Shown piece by piece: positions 15,837-22,950 of a stretch of DNA of 27,459 bases. The notes under the pieces were generated by a model. It was not told where the DNA came from. It ran no database searches and saw nothing but the letters and a program-made list of their open reading frames with translations. The stretch lies in contig CBFHSD010000030.1 in the NCBI GenBank assembly GCA_965658375.1, forward strand, positions 1-27,459. The letters are read 5' to 3'. The position numbers were made by a program, and so were the translations under genes. The number at the start of each line of letters is the position of its first letter. Position 1 is the first letter of the stretch. Origin of the DNA: CBFHSD01 sp965658375. Its GTDB lineage: Bacteria; Bacteroidota; Bacteroidia; Flavobacteriales_G; Salibacteraceae.

Positions 15837-16073
15837 ATGGCAAAAAAAGCTAAATTGAAAAAAGCCTTAAAAAAGGCGCAAGGCAAGCTAAAAACAGCTA
15901 AGAAAGCAGTAAAAAAAGCAAAGAAAGCTGCTAAAAAAATCGCATCTAAGAAAAAGGCGGATAAAAAAGACATTAAGAAAGCAGGTAAAGTGGTTAAAAT
16001 GAGCCAAGCTCTTGCTAAAAAAGCAAAAAGAAAAGCGGCTGCTTCAAAAAAGGCACTTAAAAAAGCTTCATAA
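15837..16073 (+). CDS. Lysine/alanine-rich histone H1-like DNA-binding protein
   Basis: This 78-residue protein is extremely basic: by my count 34 Lys and 20 Ala, only two Asp, no Glu and no aromatic residue. It is built of repeated KKA/AKK units, like the C-terminal tails of eukaryotic H1 and bacterial histone-H1-like (Hc1/HU-tail) proteins. It is expected to bind DNA or RNA electrostatically and help compact the nucleoid. No globular domain is present. It is a single-gene unit with its own promoter (15802-15809) and terminator (16100-16125). A ribosome-associated or RNA-chaperone role cannot be excluded. The opposite strand is also open over this span, but that is a by-product of the repeated codons. 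Confidence 0.75.
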   Translation: MAKKAKLKKALKKAQGKLKTAKKAVKKAKKAAKKIASKKKADKKDIKKAGKVVKMSQALAKKAKRKAAASKKALKKAS

Positions 16074-16099
16074 ATAAAATTGTTCGCAATTACTAAAAG

Positions 16100-16125
16100 G
16101 AGCATCTGTGGATGCTCTTTTTTTT
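16100..16125 (+). terminator. Rho-independent terminator after the histone-like gene
   Basis: GAGCATC at 16100-16106, a TGTG loop and GATGCTC at 16111-16117 form a perfect 7-bp stem followed by eight T. It lies 27 bases after the stop of the histone-like gene. Confidence 0.9.
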
Positions 16126-16304
16126 GTTCAAGTTGTCTATGATTGAGGCAAAACTCTAAGATCTTAGAATAAAGTCTGATTCTATTATTAGAAAGAACCG
16201 CGAAGTGTTAATTGCTCAAAGGTTTTGATTTTTTCGTTTGCGTTAAAATCGATACCCTCATGTCAAGTGCATATCTCATTTCAAAAGCCTAGAGAAATTA
16301 CAGC

Positions 16305-16333
16305 AAAAAAAAGCCTTGTCAAAGACAAGGCTT
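16305..16333 (-). terminator. Rho-independent terminator after the 5'-nucleotidase-like gene
   Basis: AAGCCTTGTC (16311-16320) and GACAAGGCTT (16324-16333) form a 10-bp stem with a three-base loop. On the minus strand the stem runs straight into eight T (A tract 16305-16312, overlapping the stem base). It lies 23 bases past the stop at 16356. On the plus strand only four T follow, so minus-strand use is more likely. Confidence 0.85.
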
Positions 16334-16355
16334 TTAAGATTTTAGAAAATAGCGA

Positions 16356-18596
16356 TTACTTGATGAATAGCTTTTTTGATATTCCTTTAGAATTATTAAT
16401 AAGATAGAGACCTGGCGTTAAGCCTGATACATTCAAAGTTTGCGTATTAGCTCTTTGTGTAACTAACCTACCCGAAACATCATAAACACTGTAATCATCT
16501 ACAACACTAAAGTTTACATGATTTTTAGCAGGATTAGGGTACATGTTGAAGCTTGTATTGAGCGTTACTTCATTTGTCCCTACTGAGATATTTCCTGTAG
16601 CGATTCTAGTATCTTCATCAGCATCAGTTTCTGCAATATCATAAGCACTAGCAAGATCTGAATGGAAAGTAGACATATACTCTGCTACTGCATCTTGCTC
16701 TCCTCCTGTATAACTAAAGTTGTCATTGTTGCCTGGGTCGTTCGCAAGGTCACCATCAGGATAATCTACCGTCTCACCAAAGCCAGTGCCAGCGTAATAA
16801 TTTAATCGGTTTGGAGCACTTAACGTGTCAAACGGATAGCTATCTCCACCATTGGCTAAAAAGTTTAACGTTACCATGTTAAAAGTAACTCCGCTTGGCG
16901 CAACATTAACACCATTCTCTATAATTACAATATCATTCGAAGGGTCATTATCGCCTCGATTGACAATCAATTCAACAAGTCTGTTTCCGGCAGCTTGGAT
17001 AGGATCATAAACAAAGCTCATACCGCCTACTTGTGGAAAGCGACCGGGCTGATTACCCGGAGACACGTCAGCAAGGCCATGCTCTATGATAGTAATGAGT
17101 TCTTCAGCTGTCATTGTTAATCTAACAAGACCATTATCAAAACGAAGTGTTGCTCTAAGGTGACCCTCAGAAACTCCATCATTCACTGGTGGAGAGAATA
17201 CAATATCATCTGGGTCGTTTGAACCACTAGGAAGCACTGCAGATCCTATTTCAGTTCTTAATCCACCTCCATTCTTAAGCGAAATATCAACTCCAGCATC
17301 TGAAGCAGGGTTAAGAAGCTGAGCGTACCAAAGATTTGCATCTGCAGTTAGGTTTCCAAGATTCGTTTCCTGAGTTCTAACCTGTGATCTTCTACCGTCA
17401 AGGTAAACACTTGAAAATCCAACAATATTGTTGTATTGAGCACTAATAACACCTTGTACTGCATCTCTTAGAGCTACAACCGTTGGATTTGGTGTAGCGT
17501 TAAGCGAAGTCACCAATGATTCATTTGCAGGATAAGCCCCACTTAGCGTTTCGTTTAGAGTACTTAGATCTATTACACCATTATTATCAAATTCTACGAT
17601 AAGTCTTCCAAGATATTTGTAATCTCCGTCTACATTAACAACGAGTACGGGATCACCAGAAGCATCTGAAGATTGAAACGGGTATGGCTCATCGAACGCG
17701 TTATCTGTAACAAATGAGTTGCTAAACAGCATATCGTTGCTGTCTCCCATTCTTGTGTTAGATCCTCCAGCTACAATGATGTCAACACCATCTAAAAGTG
17801 TTGCAAGCTGTTTCTCAATGCTTATTGATTGCATGTGAGCTAATAAGATAATTTTATTTACTCCCGCATTTTTGAGAGCATTAACGCTAGGTTGAATCTC
17901 TGCAGCCAATTGTGCAGCACTTGAATTTGGAGCAGGCGTTATAGTTAAATCACCTAAACTAGTGATGTTCGGGAAGCTTGATGCGACTGCACCAACTAAT
18001 CCAATAGTCTCACCGTCTACAGTTACTATTGCATATTTAGCAACATTACTGTTTAAACTGGTAACATTGTCGCCATCAGTTCCAATCACTCCAGAGAAGT
18101 CACCATCTGCTGAGAAATCTATATTAGCAGACAACCATGGAAATGTAGAACCTGGAAAAGTTACACCATTAGAAGACTCACTGCTAAAAGCAGCATCGAA
18201 CAACTCTCCAGGACCTTGATCAAACTCATGGTTACCAAAACCAGCAGCATCCACACCAAATGCATTGGCAAATGCAATATCTAAATGCCCAGGTTCATTG
18301 CTACCTGATAAAGAACGTACCGCTGAGTTCTCTGCAGCATAAAATCTAGGACCTGGTATAATAATATCCCCAGAAGTTACAGTAAGAGTATTGCTAGAAT
18401 AGCTTGAATCGTTTTGGAAGAAATCTACTAGAGCAGAGAACTCGTCTACTGCATCAAGAGCACTTTCTTCGTTGCCGTCAACATCGGCATAGTGTAGTAA
18501 CTGTAATTCAAAATTTTGGGCATTTAAAGTTGCTCCAAAAGACATGAAGAAAATCAGTGCTATCGACTGAAATTTTGTAAAGTAATTGTTTTTCAT
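16356..18596 (-). CDS. T9SS-exported 5'-nucleotidase/metallophosphatase-like protein
   Basis: This 746-residue protein has a signal peptide ending near TLNAQ (residue 27), then a calcineurin-type metallophosphoesterase domain (about 30-340), a 5'-nucleotidase C-terminal domain (about 380-620) and a type A T9SS tail (MYPNPAKNH, VSGLTPGLYLIN, KKLFIK). Ligand motifs seen are D38 in HYADVDG, D77 in SGD, N122-H123 in GNHEFD and H254 in LLAHM. Two sites differ from classical UshA-type enzymes. The usual D-x-H is D-x-D (D40), and the usual GGHSH/Q is GGSNTR, losing one or two metal-binding side chains. It may represent a distinct phosphatase subfamily with altered metal use. Extracellular phosphate or nucleotide release is the likely role. 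It has its own promoter and terminator. Confidence 0.85.
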   Translation of the reverse strand: MKNNYFTKFQSIALIFFMSFGATLNAQNFELQLLHYADVDGNEESALDAVDEFSALVDFFQNDSSYSSNTLTVTSGDIIIPGPRFYAAENSAVRSLSGSNEPGHLDIAFANAFGVDAAGFGNHEFDQGPGELFDAAFSSESSNGVTFPGSTFPWLSANIDFSADGDFSGVIGTDGDNVTSLNSNVAKYAIVTVDGETIGLVGAVASSFPNITSLGDLTITPAPNSSAAQLAAEIQPSVNALKNAGVNKIILLAHMQSISIEKQLATLLDGVDIIVAGGSNTRMGDSNDMLFSNSFVTDNAFDEPYPFQSSDASGDPVLVVNVDGDYKYLGRLIVEFDNNGVIDLSTLNETLSGAYPANESLVTSLNATPNPTVVALRDAVQGVISAQYNNIVGFSSVYLDGRRSQVRTQETNLGNLTADANLWYAQLLNPASDAGVDISLKNGGGLRTEIGSAVLPSGSNDPDDIVFSPPVNDGVSEGHLRATLRFDNGLVRLTMTAEELITIIEHGLADVSPGNQPGRFPQVGGMSFVYDPIQAAGNRLVELIVNRGDNDPSNDIVIIENGVNVAPSGVTFNMVTLNFLANGGDSYPFDTLSAPNRLNYYAGTGFGETVDYPDGDLANDPGNNDNFSYTGGEQDAVAEYMSTFHSDLASAYDIAETDADEDTRIATGNISVGTNEVTLNTSFNMYPNPAKNHVNFSVVDDYSVYDVSGRLVTQRANTQTLNVSGLTPGLYLINNSKGISKKLFIK

Positions 18597-18632
18597 CGCA
18601 TTTATTTTATCCAGAATGAAGTTTTAATTCGG

Positions 18633-18640
18633 CAAATTTA
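18633..18640 (-). promoter_or_regulatory. Candidate -7 element for the 5'-nucleotidase-like gene
   Basis: The minus strand reads TAAATTTG, an exact TAnnTTTG, 36 bases before the ATG at 18596. The -33 region is not convincing. Confidence 0.4.
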
Positions 18641-18693
18641 TCTCATGTATAAAGCTAGTGTGTGAGCTAGAGATTAATACATTGTAAAAGAAA

Positions 18694-18717
18694 AAAGCAC
18701 CTTGTTAAAGGTGCTTT
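18694..18717 (-). terminator. Terminator of the sulfatase operon
   Basis: AAAGCACCTT and AAGGTGCTTT form a perfect 10-bp stem around GTTA. On the minus strand it is followed by a T-rich tract. It lies about 30 bases past the stop of the pseudogene, so it ends the minus-strand sulfatase unit. Confidence 0.8.
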
Positions 18718-18748
18718 AATATGCATATCGCAAATCTAATCTCACTTA

Positions 18749-19438
18749 TTACTCTAGGATGGCAGTTTTTTTTAGCCTATACCAATGGTATACTTCATTT
18801 TCTCCTTCTATCCTTACACTTTCAACAGGCATAATCATCTGGTTTGTAGTAATATGATTGATACCTGAAGACTTAAATGTGTCATACTTAACATCGCCTG
18901 AAATTGGATCTTCACCCATTTTAGTTTTAAGTTTTTAGTCAGGTAAAGATTAGTCTCAGCATCTATTGTAATGGTGAGTTCATCTCCTTGTACATACATG
19001 TTGTTGCCTTTGGCAGTTATAATACCATTGCGTTCAGAAGTACTGCCTTATCAAAAAAGTCAAGAAGTTGACCCTTTAACATGTGTAAGCCAAAGCATAT
19101 TGCAAGCAACTAGATTCATAATCTACCGTACTTTCTAAAGCACTTTGCTACATTTTTCCACGTACACTGGGCTTTTTGTCAATGTTCGTTTCTCCATCGA
19201 CCAAACGAGTTTTTAGCTCTCCGGCTTCATTGTATTGAATCTCGCTTATGAGTGTAGTTTTATTTCCACCTTCACCGTGAATATCAGCATGGAATTTCCA
19301 GATGTATTCCTTCAGTTTTTCAGTGTATTGAGCATCAACTTTACTGACTTCTAATGCCAGTTGGTCTTTGTCAACTTGCGCAAAGGCCCTTAGTCATAAA
19401 ATGTTTATGGCTAAAACGAGAACGAATAGTTCTCTCAT
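18749..19438 (-). pseudogene. Decayed exported-protein gene (LolA-like/unknown periplasmic family)
   Basis: Read on the minus strand, a frame of about 229 codons begins at ATG 19438, three bases after the sulfatase stop, and ends at TAA 18749-18751. It is broken by an in-frame TGA at codon 15, inside a signal peptide (MRELFVLVLAINIL, later AFAQVDKDQ), and by a TAG at codon 97. A shift near 19060 enters the +1 frame (RNGIITAKGNNMYVQGDELT), and another returns to frame 0 by about 18920 (MGEDPISGDVKYDTF). The rebuilt protein has AQYTEKLKEYIWKFHADI, KKPSVRGKM and a beta-rich C-terminus, resembling uncharacterised periplasmic proteins of the outer-membrane lipoprotein-sorting type. Position and spacing show it was the last gene of the sulfatase operon. 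Four separate lesions make a sequencing error unlikely. Confidence 0.75.
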
Positions 19439-19441
19439 GAT

Positions 19442-21208
19442 TTAGATTGCTTGTTTTGAAATTCTTTTTCTACGGATAATAAATCCGACTACTGATCCTA
19501 TTACTGCCAGAGTGATTAAGACGATTGGTAAAAATTCTTTCACCATACTTTTCTTTGCTTTTTCGGCTACAAACCCTTGAGCTGAATATCCTTCGGGCAT
19601 TTCAAGTACCCCTACTTCCTTTGCATATTTGGCATACGCAGCAAGCATTTTTTGAAATAGTTCAGGTTTATTATCAGCTAAATCGTGCACTTCTCCAGGA
19701 TCACTTTCAATATGATGAAGGTGCCATACGTTATCTCCATCGGGAATATTGTTTTTCACAATTTTATACCCGTTCATAAAGTAAGCTGAACTACTTGCTG
19801 CCTCTATTCCAACTCCTTCATTTTCCTTGTAGACAGGTAGGCTGAGGTCATTGATGTGTGGGAATAAACTTTTACCAGTAATAGGCGCATATCCCTCATT
19901 CGCTGAGGTAGAAATTCCCACTATGTCATATATAGTCGGGGCAATATCAGTGAAGAAACTAAATGCATTAGAGGTATTGTTTGGAATATTCTTTCCATTG
20001 ATGATTAGAGGGACGCGCAGACCACCTTCTCCGGTGTAGTATTTGAAATAGGAAAAAGGCGAGGAGGCGGCATTTGCAAAGCCCGTGCCCATAAAACCAT
20101 AATACCCTTTACCTCCATTTTTTTCAAAATTTCGATGGTAACCATGTTTGATTGTCCATGGTATAGCCAAAGAATAATCTCCACCATCAGGTCCATTATC
20201 TGAGGTTACTATAAAAATGGTGTTCTCCATCATTCCCTCCTTAGTGAGGTATTCAATATATCTACCTATCTGATAATCCATCGCTTCGATCATCCCGGCA
20301 GTGACCGCCATGCTTGTTACATAATTTTTTTGTTCTCTTTCGCTTAAATCATCCCATTTTTTCGTTCTAGGAATATCCTCATTTAGTTGAGCGCTTTCTG
20401 GAATCAGACCAAGTTGCTTTGCCTTCTCAAATCTATCTTGGCGCATTTCGTCCCATCCCTTTGCATAAATTTTCATGTAGTGATCAACGAACTCTTTAGG
20501 TGCTTGTACAGGAGTATGAATAGCTTGAAAGGCAATGTAAGAGAAGAATGGTTTATCTCTATTCTGCTCTTCCTCATGAAAAGAAATTGTTTTATCAATA
20601 TATGTTTTGGAAGAATAAAAATCTTCAGGCAACTCAACCTCTTTTCCATTTGCATACCAATGAGCATGTGGTTTTTGAGGAAGGTAACCTCTTGAATCAT
20701 AGTTACTGGCCCCAGAGCCACCCAGAATGTAAGAGCGGTCAAAGCCTCTTTTTGTAGGAAGGGTTTTTTCATTGTGCCCTAAATGCCATTTACCCGTTGC
20801 ATAAGTGTTGTAATCTACCTCTTTGAGTCTTGTTGCAATGGTTTGTACCTTTTCATTCAGTTCACCTCCATATCCAGGCTTTGATTGATACTCTTCTGGA
20901 AGCATCTCTGGAAGGCTGGCAACTCCTGCTAAGTGGCTGTCAGTTCCTGTAAGAAGCATAGCCCTTGAAGACGCACAAACGGGAGAGGCATGCATATTTG
21001 TAAACATAAGACCGTTTTGAGCCAGCCTGTCAATGTGAGGTGTGCGTGCCTCTCCTCCATAAGCCCCAAAATCCATTAAGCCCGAATCATCTGCAAGAAT
21101 GAGAACAATGTTTGGTTTTTGCCCAATCGAATCAGCTTGACCAAAGGCCAGTTGCCCAAATGCAAGAGACAGCAACATCAAGAGCGGAGATAGCTTTACC
21201 ATTTTCAT
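19442..21208 (-). CDS. Membrane-anchored arylsulfatase-type sulfatase
   Basis: This 588-residue member of the alkaline-phosphatase/sulfatase superfamily has a signal peptide (residues 1-24, ending AFGQA), D40-D41 as calcium ligands, and the formylglycine site C78-A-S-S-R82 followed by AMLLTG. It also has GKWHLG, HTPVQAP and TSDNGPDGG. The usual site is C-x-P/A-x-R; here Ser is at the third position. The overall order matches Pseudomonas-type arylsulfatase. Near the C-terminus there is a single hydrophobic helix (about 559-578) followed by RRKR, so the catalytic part is probably periplasmic and tethered to the inner membrane. Activation would need a formylglycine-generating enzyme, not seen here. 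Its start overlaps the PfpI gene stop by four bases (ATGA). Substrate unknown. Confidence 0.88.
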   Translation of the reverse strand: MKMVKLSPLLMLLSLAFGQLAFGQADSIGQKPNIVLILADDSGLMDFGAYGGEARTPHIDRLAQNGLMFTNMHASPVCASSRAMLLTGTDSHLAGVASLPEMLPEEYQSKPGYGGELNEKVQTIATRLKEVDYNTYATGKWHLGHNEKTLPTKRGFDRSYILGGSGASNYDSRGYLPQKPHAHWYANGKEVELPEDFYSSKTYIDKTISFHEEEQNRDKPFFSYIAFQAIHTPVQAPKEFVDHYMKIYAKGWDEMRQDRFEKAKQLGLIPESAQLNEDIPRTKKWDDLSEREQKNYVTSMAVTAGMIEAMDYQIGRYIEYLTKEGMMENTIFIVTSDNGPDGGDYSLAIPWTIKHGYHRNFEKNGGKGYYGFMGTGFANAASSPFSYFKYYTGEGGLRVPLIINGKNIPNNTSNAFSFFTDIAPTIYDIVGISTSANEGYAPITGKSLFPHINDLSLPVYKENEGVGIEAASSSAYFMNGYKIVKNNIPDGDNVWHLHHIESDPGEVHDLADNKPELFQKMLAAYAKYAKEVGVLEMPEGYSAQGFVAEKAKKSMVKEFLPIVLITLAVIGSVVGFIIRRKRISKQAI

Positions 21209-22059
21209 TTTTGTTCTTTAAGTGTTTTCATCATCAACTGAGCAGTCTCGTGGCTCGAGTTTTGATTTTGACCTGTAACAAAGCGTTTTTCTTCATCAAT
21301 GACCGTTTTAGTTGCAAGCGGATCAATTATTTTTTGATTCGACTGGTAATTTGCACCTGCTTTCTCAAGTTCTTCTTGGGGATGCTTTGGTGTAAATTCT
21401 ATCCCCAATTCATTGAGTTGTTTTTGAGTTACACCTGTCATGGTTCTGCCGGCTACGAGATAGTTTCCAATGGTATCTTTAGCCTCTGTGAAGGCCAAAG
21501 CACCATGACAAACACTTCCATATAACACATCAGAGTTGTAATAGCCTTCACTAACTTTTGAAGCTACTGTTTCAGAAGCCATATCATAAGCCGCTCCCCA
21601 TCCACCAGCAAAGAATACAATGTCATACCCCTTAAAATCTACATCAGCTACTGGAATTGAATTTTTTACCTTTTTCTGAAACTCCTCATCTTCAAGGTAT
21701 CTATCATCTTGAGATGAACGCAGAAAATAGTAAAAAGACTGAGGATCAATAGGTATTTCTCCTCCCTTAATACTAGCTACATCTACCTCCATATTCGCAT
21801 CCAGAAACTCGTAATAAGGTATTGTCATTTCTGAAGCAAATACACCAGTCGGTTTTCCATCTGTTTCTCCAGATTTGTTCAATACACCGTGGCTAGTCGT
21901 TACTATAAGCGCTTTTTTACCTGCTAAATCGTATTGTTCTCCTTGGTATTCTGGATGTAGACCCATAGAATGCAGCAAAGACGGGAGAAAGAGCGCAATT
22001 AGTGCAAGCACAAGCACAATTGACGAGAGGATATACGCGGTCTTTTTCTTGATTTTCAT
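21205..22059 (-). CDS. Membrane-anchored DJ-1/PfpI-type protein
   Basis: This 284-residue protein has one N-terminal membrane helix (about residues 8-29) and then a class I glutamine-amidotransferase-like fold. E77 (GVFASEMTIPY) and C184-H185 in the nucleophile elbow GSVCHGALAF form the typical DJ-1/PfpI (Hsp31-like) active site, and FFAGGWGAAYDM is the conserved turn before it. Such proteins act as glyoxalases, deglycases or chaperones; which applies here is not clear. The anchor probably places the domain in the periplasm, beside the co-encoded sulfatase. The start codon of the sulfatase overlaps its stop, so the two are translationally coupled. This pairing suggests joint processing of an envelope or extracellular compound, which is inference. 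Confidence 0.85.
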   Translation of the reverse strand: MKIKKKTAYILSSIVLVLALIALFLPSLLHSMGLHPEYQGEQYDLAGKKALIVTTSHGVLNKSGETDGKPTGVFASEMTIPYYEFLDANMEVDVASIKGGEIPIDPQSFYYFLRSSQDDRYLEDEEFQKKVKNSIPVADVDFKGYDIVFFAGGWGAAYDMASETVASKVSEGYYNSDVLYGSVCHGALAFTEAKDTIGNYLVAGRTMTGVTQKQLNELGIEFTPKHPQEELEKAGANYQSNQKIIDPLATKTVIDEEKRFVTGQNQNSSHETAQLMMKTLKEQK

Positions 22060-22117
22060 AACAATTTTTATTTCAAATTAGAGATGGATATGGTGGAATG
22101 AGCAGGGCTAGCCTTGT

Positions 22118-22309
22118 TTATTTAAGATCTAGTTCACCAATGTAAGGTAGTTGTGAGTAGATATTGGCCTGCATCTTAGTGCTAAAGTAGGTTTCTTGCA
22201 CAATCTCAATGTCTGATTGTGTGGTTTGAGCAAATGCAGTTGAAGTGAAAAGTGTTAGTGCCGATAGTACAAGCACTGTAAGTGTGTTGAATGCGGCTGA
22301 ATTATTCAT
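22118..22309 (-). CDS. Tiny exported protein, 63 aa, hypothetical
   Basis: This short frame has a clear signal peptide (MNNSAAFNTLTVLVLSALTL, cleavage near AFAQ, residue 28), leaving a mature chain of about 35 residues (QTTQSDIEIVQETYF...). It has no recognised motif. It may be a genuine small periplasmic protein or the truncated front of a longer one, since neighbouring genes are decayed; the downstream bases do not continue it in any frame I could read. It is first in the PfpI/sulfatase unit and directly follows a candidate promoter and an inverted repeat. The 58-base gap to the PfpI gene suggests co-transcription. Confidence 0.6.
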   Translation of the reverse strand: MNNSAAFNTLTVLVLSALTLFTSTAFAQTTQSDIEIVQETYFSTKMQANIYSQLPYIGELDLK

Positions 22310-22324
22310 AGCTTATTTTATTCA

Positions 22325-22332
22325 CAAATGTA
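22325..22332 (-). promoter_or_regulatory. Candidate promoter of the sulfatase operon
   Basis: The minus strand reads TACATTTG, an exact TAnnTTTG, 15 bases before the ATG at 22309. It overlaps the left arm of an inverted repeat (22328-22361), so a protein bound there could block or adjust RNA polymerase. Confidence 0.45.
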
Positions 22333-22361
22333 AAAGCTACAATTCTTGTTTCCTTTTACAT
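22328..22361. promoter_or_regulatory. Inverted repeat, possible Crp/Fnr operator
   Basis: ATGTAAAAG (22328-22336) and CTTTTACAT (22353-22361) are perfect 9-base inverted arms separated by 16 bases. They lie between the Crp/Fnr-type gene (stop at 22378) and the operon it precedes, covering the candidate -7 element. No T tract follows on the minus strand, so a terminator is unlikely. Binding by the adjacent regulator is inference. Confidence 0.4.
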
Positions 22362-22377
22362 ATGTTGAAAAAACATC

Positions 22378-22950
22378 TCATTTTTCGTTTCTAATTCTGC
22401 TGAGCTGTGTTTGGGTAACACCAATCATAGATGCAACAAATTTGAGTGGAAATTTTTGCAGTATTTCAGGGTTCGTTTCCAAAATGTATTTGTAACGCTC
22501 TGTTGAGGTACCGTTTAGAAACATGAGGTGTCTTTTAACCAATTCCATGGCTTGGTCTCCAATGTATTCTCTGATAAGGATATTAAATGTAACATTCTGG
22601 TCTAGCAAATGCCAAACCTTGTCCATTGGAGCTACAAGGACTGTAGATTTTTCTAAGAATTCTATAACTATTGGTGATTTTTCATCAGTTCTGACACTTA
22701 TAATATCCGACAAAAAATCATTCTCCTGAAGGATTTCATTAGTGATCTCATCACCTTTTTCATTTAAAAAGTATGATCTCGCACTGCCCTCTACAAGGAA
22801 ACCTAGTTTTTTTATGACAGTGTGGCCCTCTTTAAATAGCGCTCTCTTCTTGAATTTTTTTTCGGTGAAAATTGACAATATTTCTTGAACTTCATGCTCT
22901 TTTGCTTTTTTTACTCTGTAATAAATGAAGTCTATAAACTGTTCTTTCAT
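22378..22950 (-). CDS. Crp/Fnr-family transcription regulator
   Basis: This 190-residue protein has a cyclic-nucleotide-binding-type beta barrel (about residues 20-120: LFKEGHTVIKKLGFLVEGSAR, GDEITNEILQENDFLSD) and a short C-terminal helix-turn-helix (about 160-190: FPLKFVASMIGVTQTQLSRI). This is the common Bacteroidota Crp/Fnr type, with one short DNA-binding helix set rather than the longer Crp wing. The strict cAMP-binding Arg-Glu signature of E. coli Crp is not visible, so the ligand is unknown. It is encoded directly upstream of the tiny-exported-protein/PfpI/sulfatase unit on the same strand. A 9-base inverted repeat in the gap makes it a plausible local regulator. No TAnnTTTG is evident near its own start. 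Confidence 0.82.
   Translation of the reverse strand: MKEQFIDFIYYRVKKAKEHEVQEILSIFTEKKFKKRALFKEGHTVIKKLGFLVEGSARSYFLNEKGDEITNEILQENDFLSDIISVRTDEKSPIVIEFLEKSTVLVAPMDKVWHLLDQNVTFNILIREYIGDQAMELVKRHLMFLNGTSTERYKYILETNPEILQKFPLKFVASMIGVTQTQLSRIRNEK

Noticed and set aside
15818..16105. A 95-codon minus-strand frame opposite the histone-like gene, looking like a Phe/Ala-rich membrane protein
   Set aside because: AAA/AAG and GCN codons read backwards give TTT/CTT and NGC, so the hydrophobic product is an artefact of the Lys/Ala repeats. The plus strand has the promoter and terminator.
16225..16407. A 60-codon plus-strand frame
   Set aside because: It runs through the terminator hairpin and into the 3' end of the 5'-nucleotidase-like gene. 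No family or start signal is seen.
22328..22361. The inverted repeat as a terminator of the Crp/Fnr gene
   Set aside because: The loop would be 16 bases, the stem is AT-rich and no T tract follows on the minus strand.
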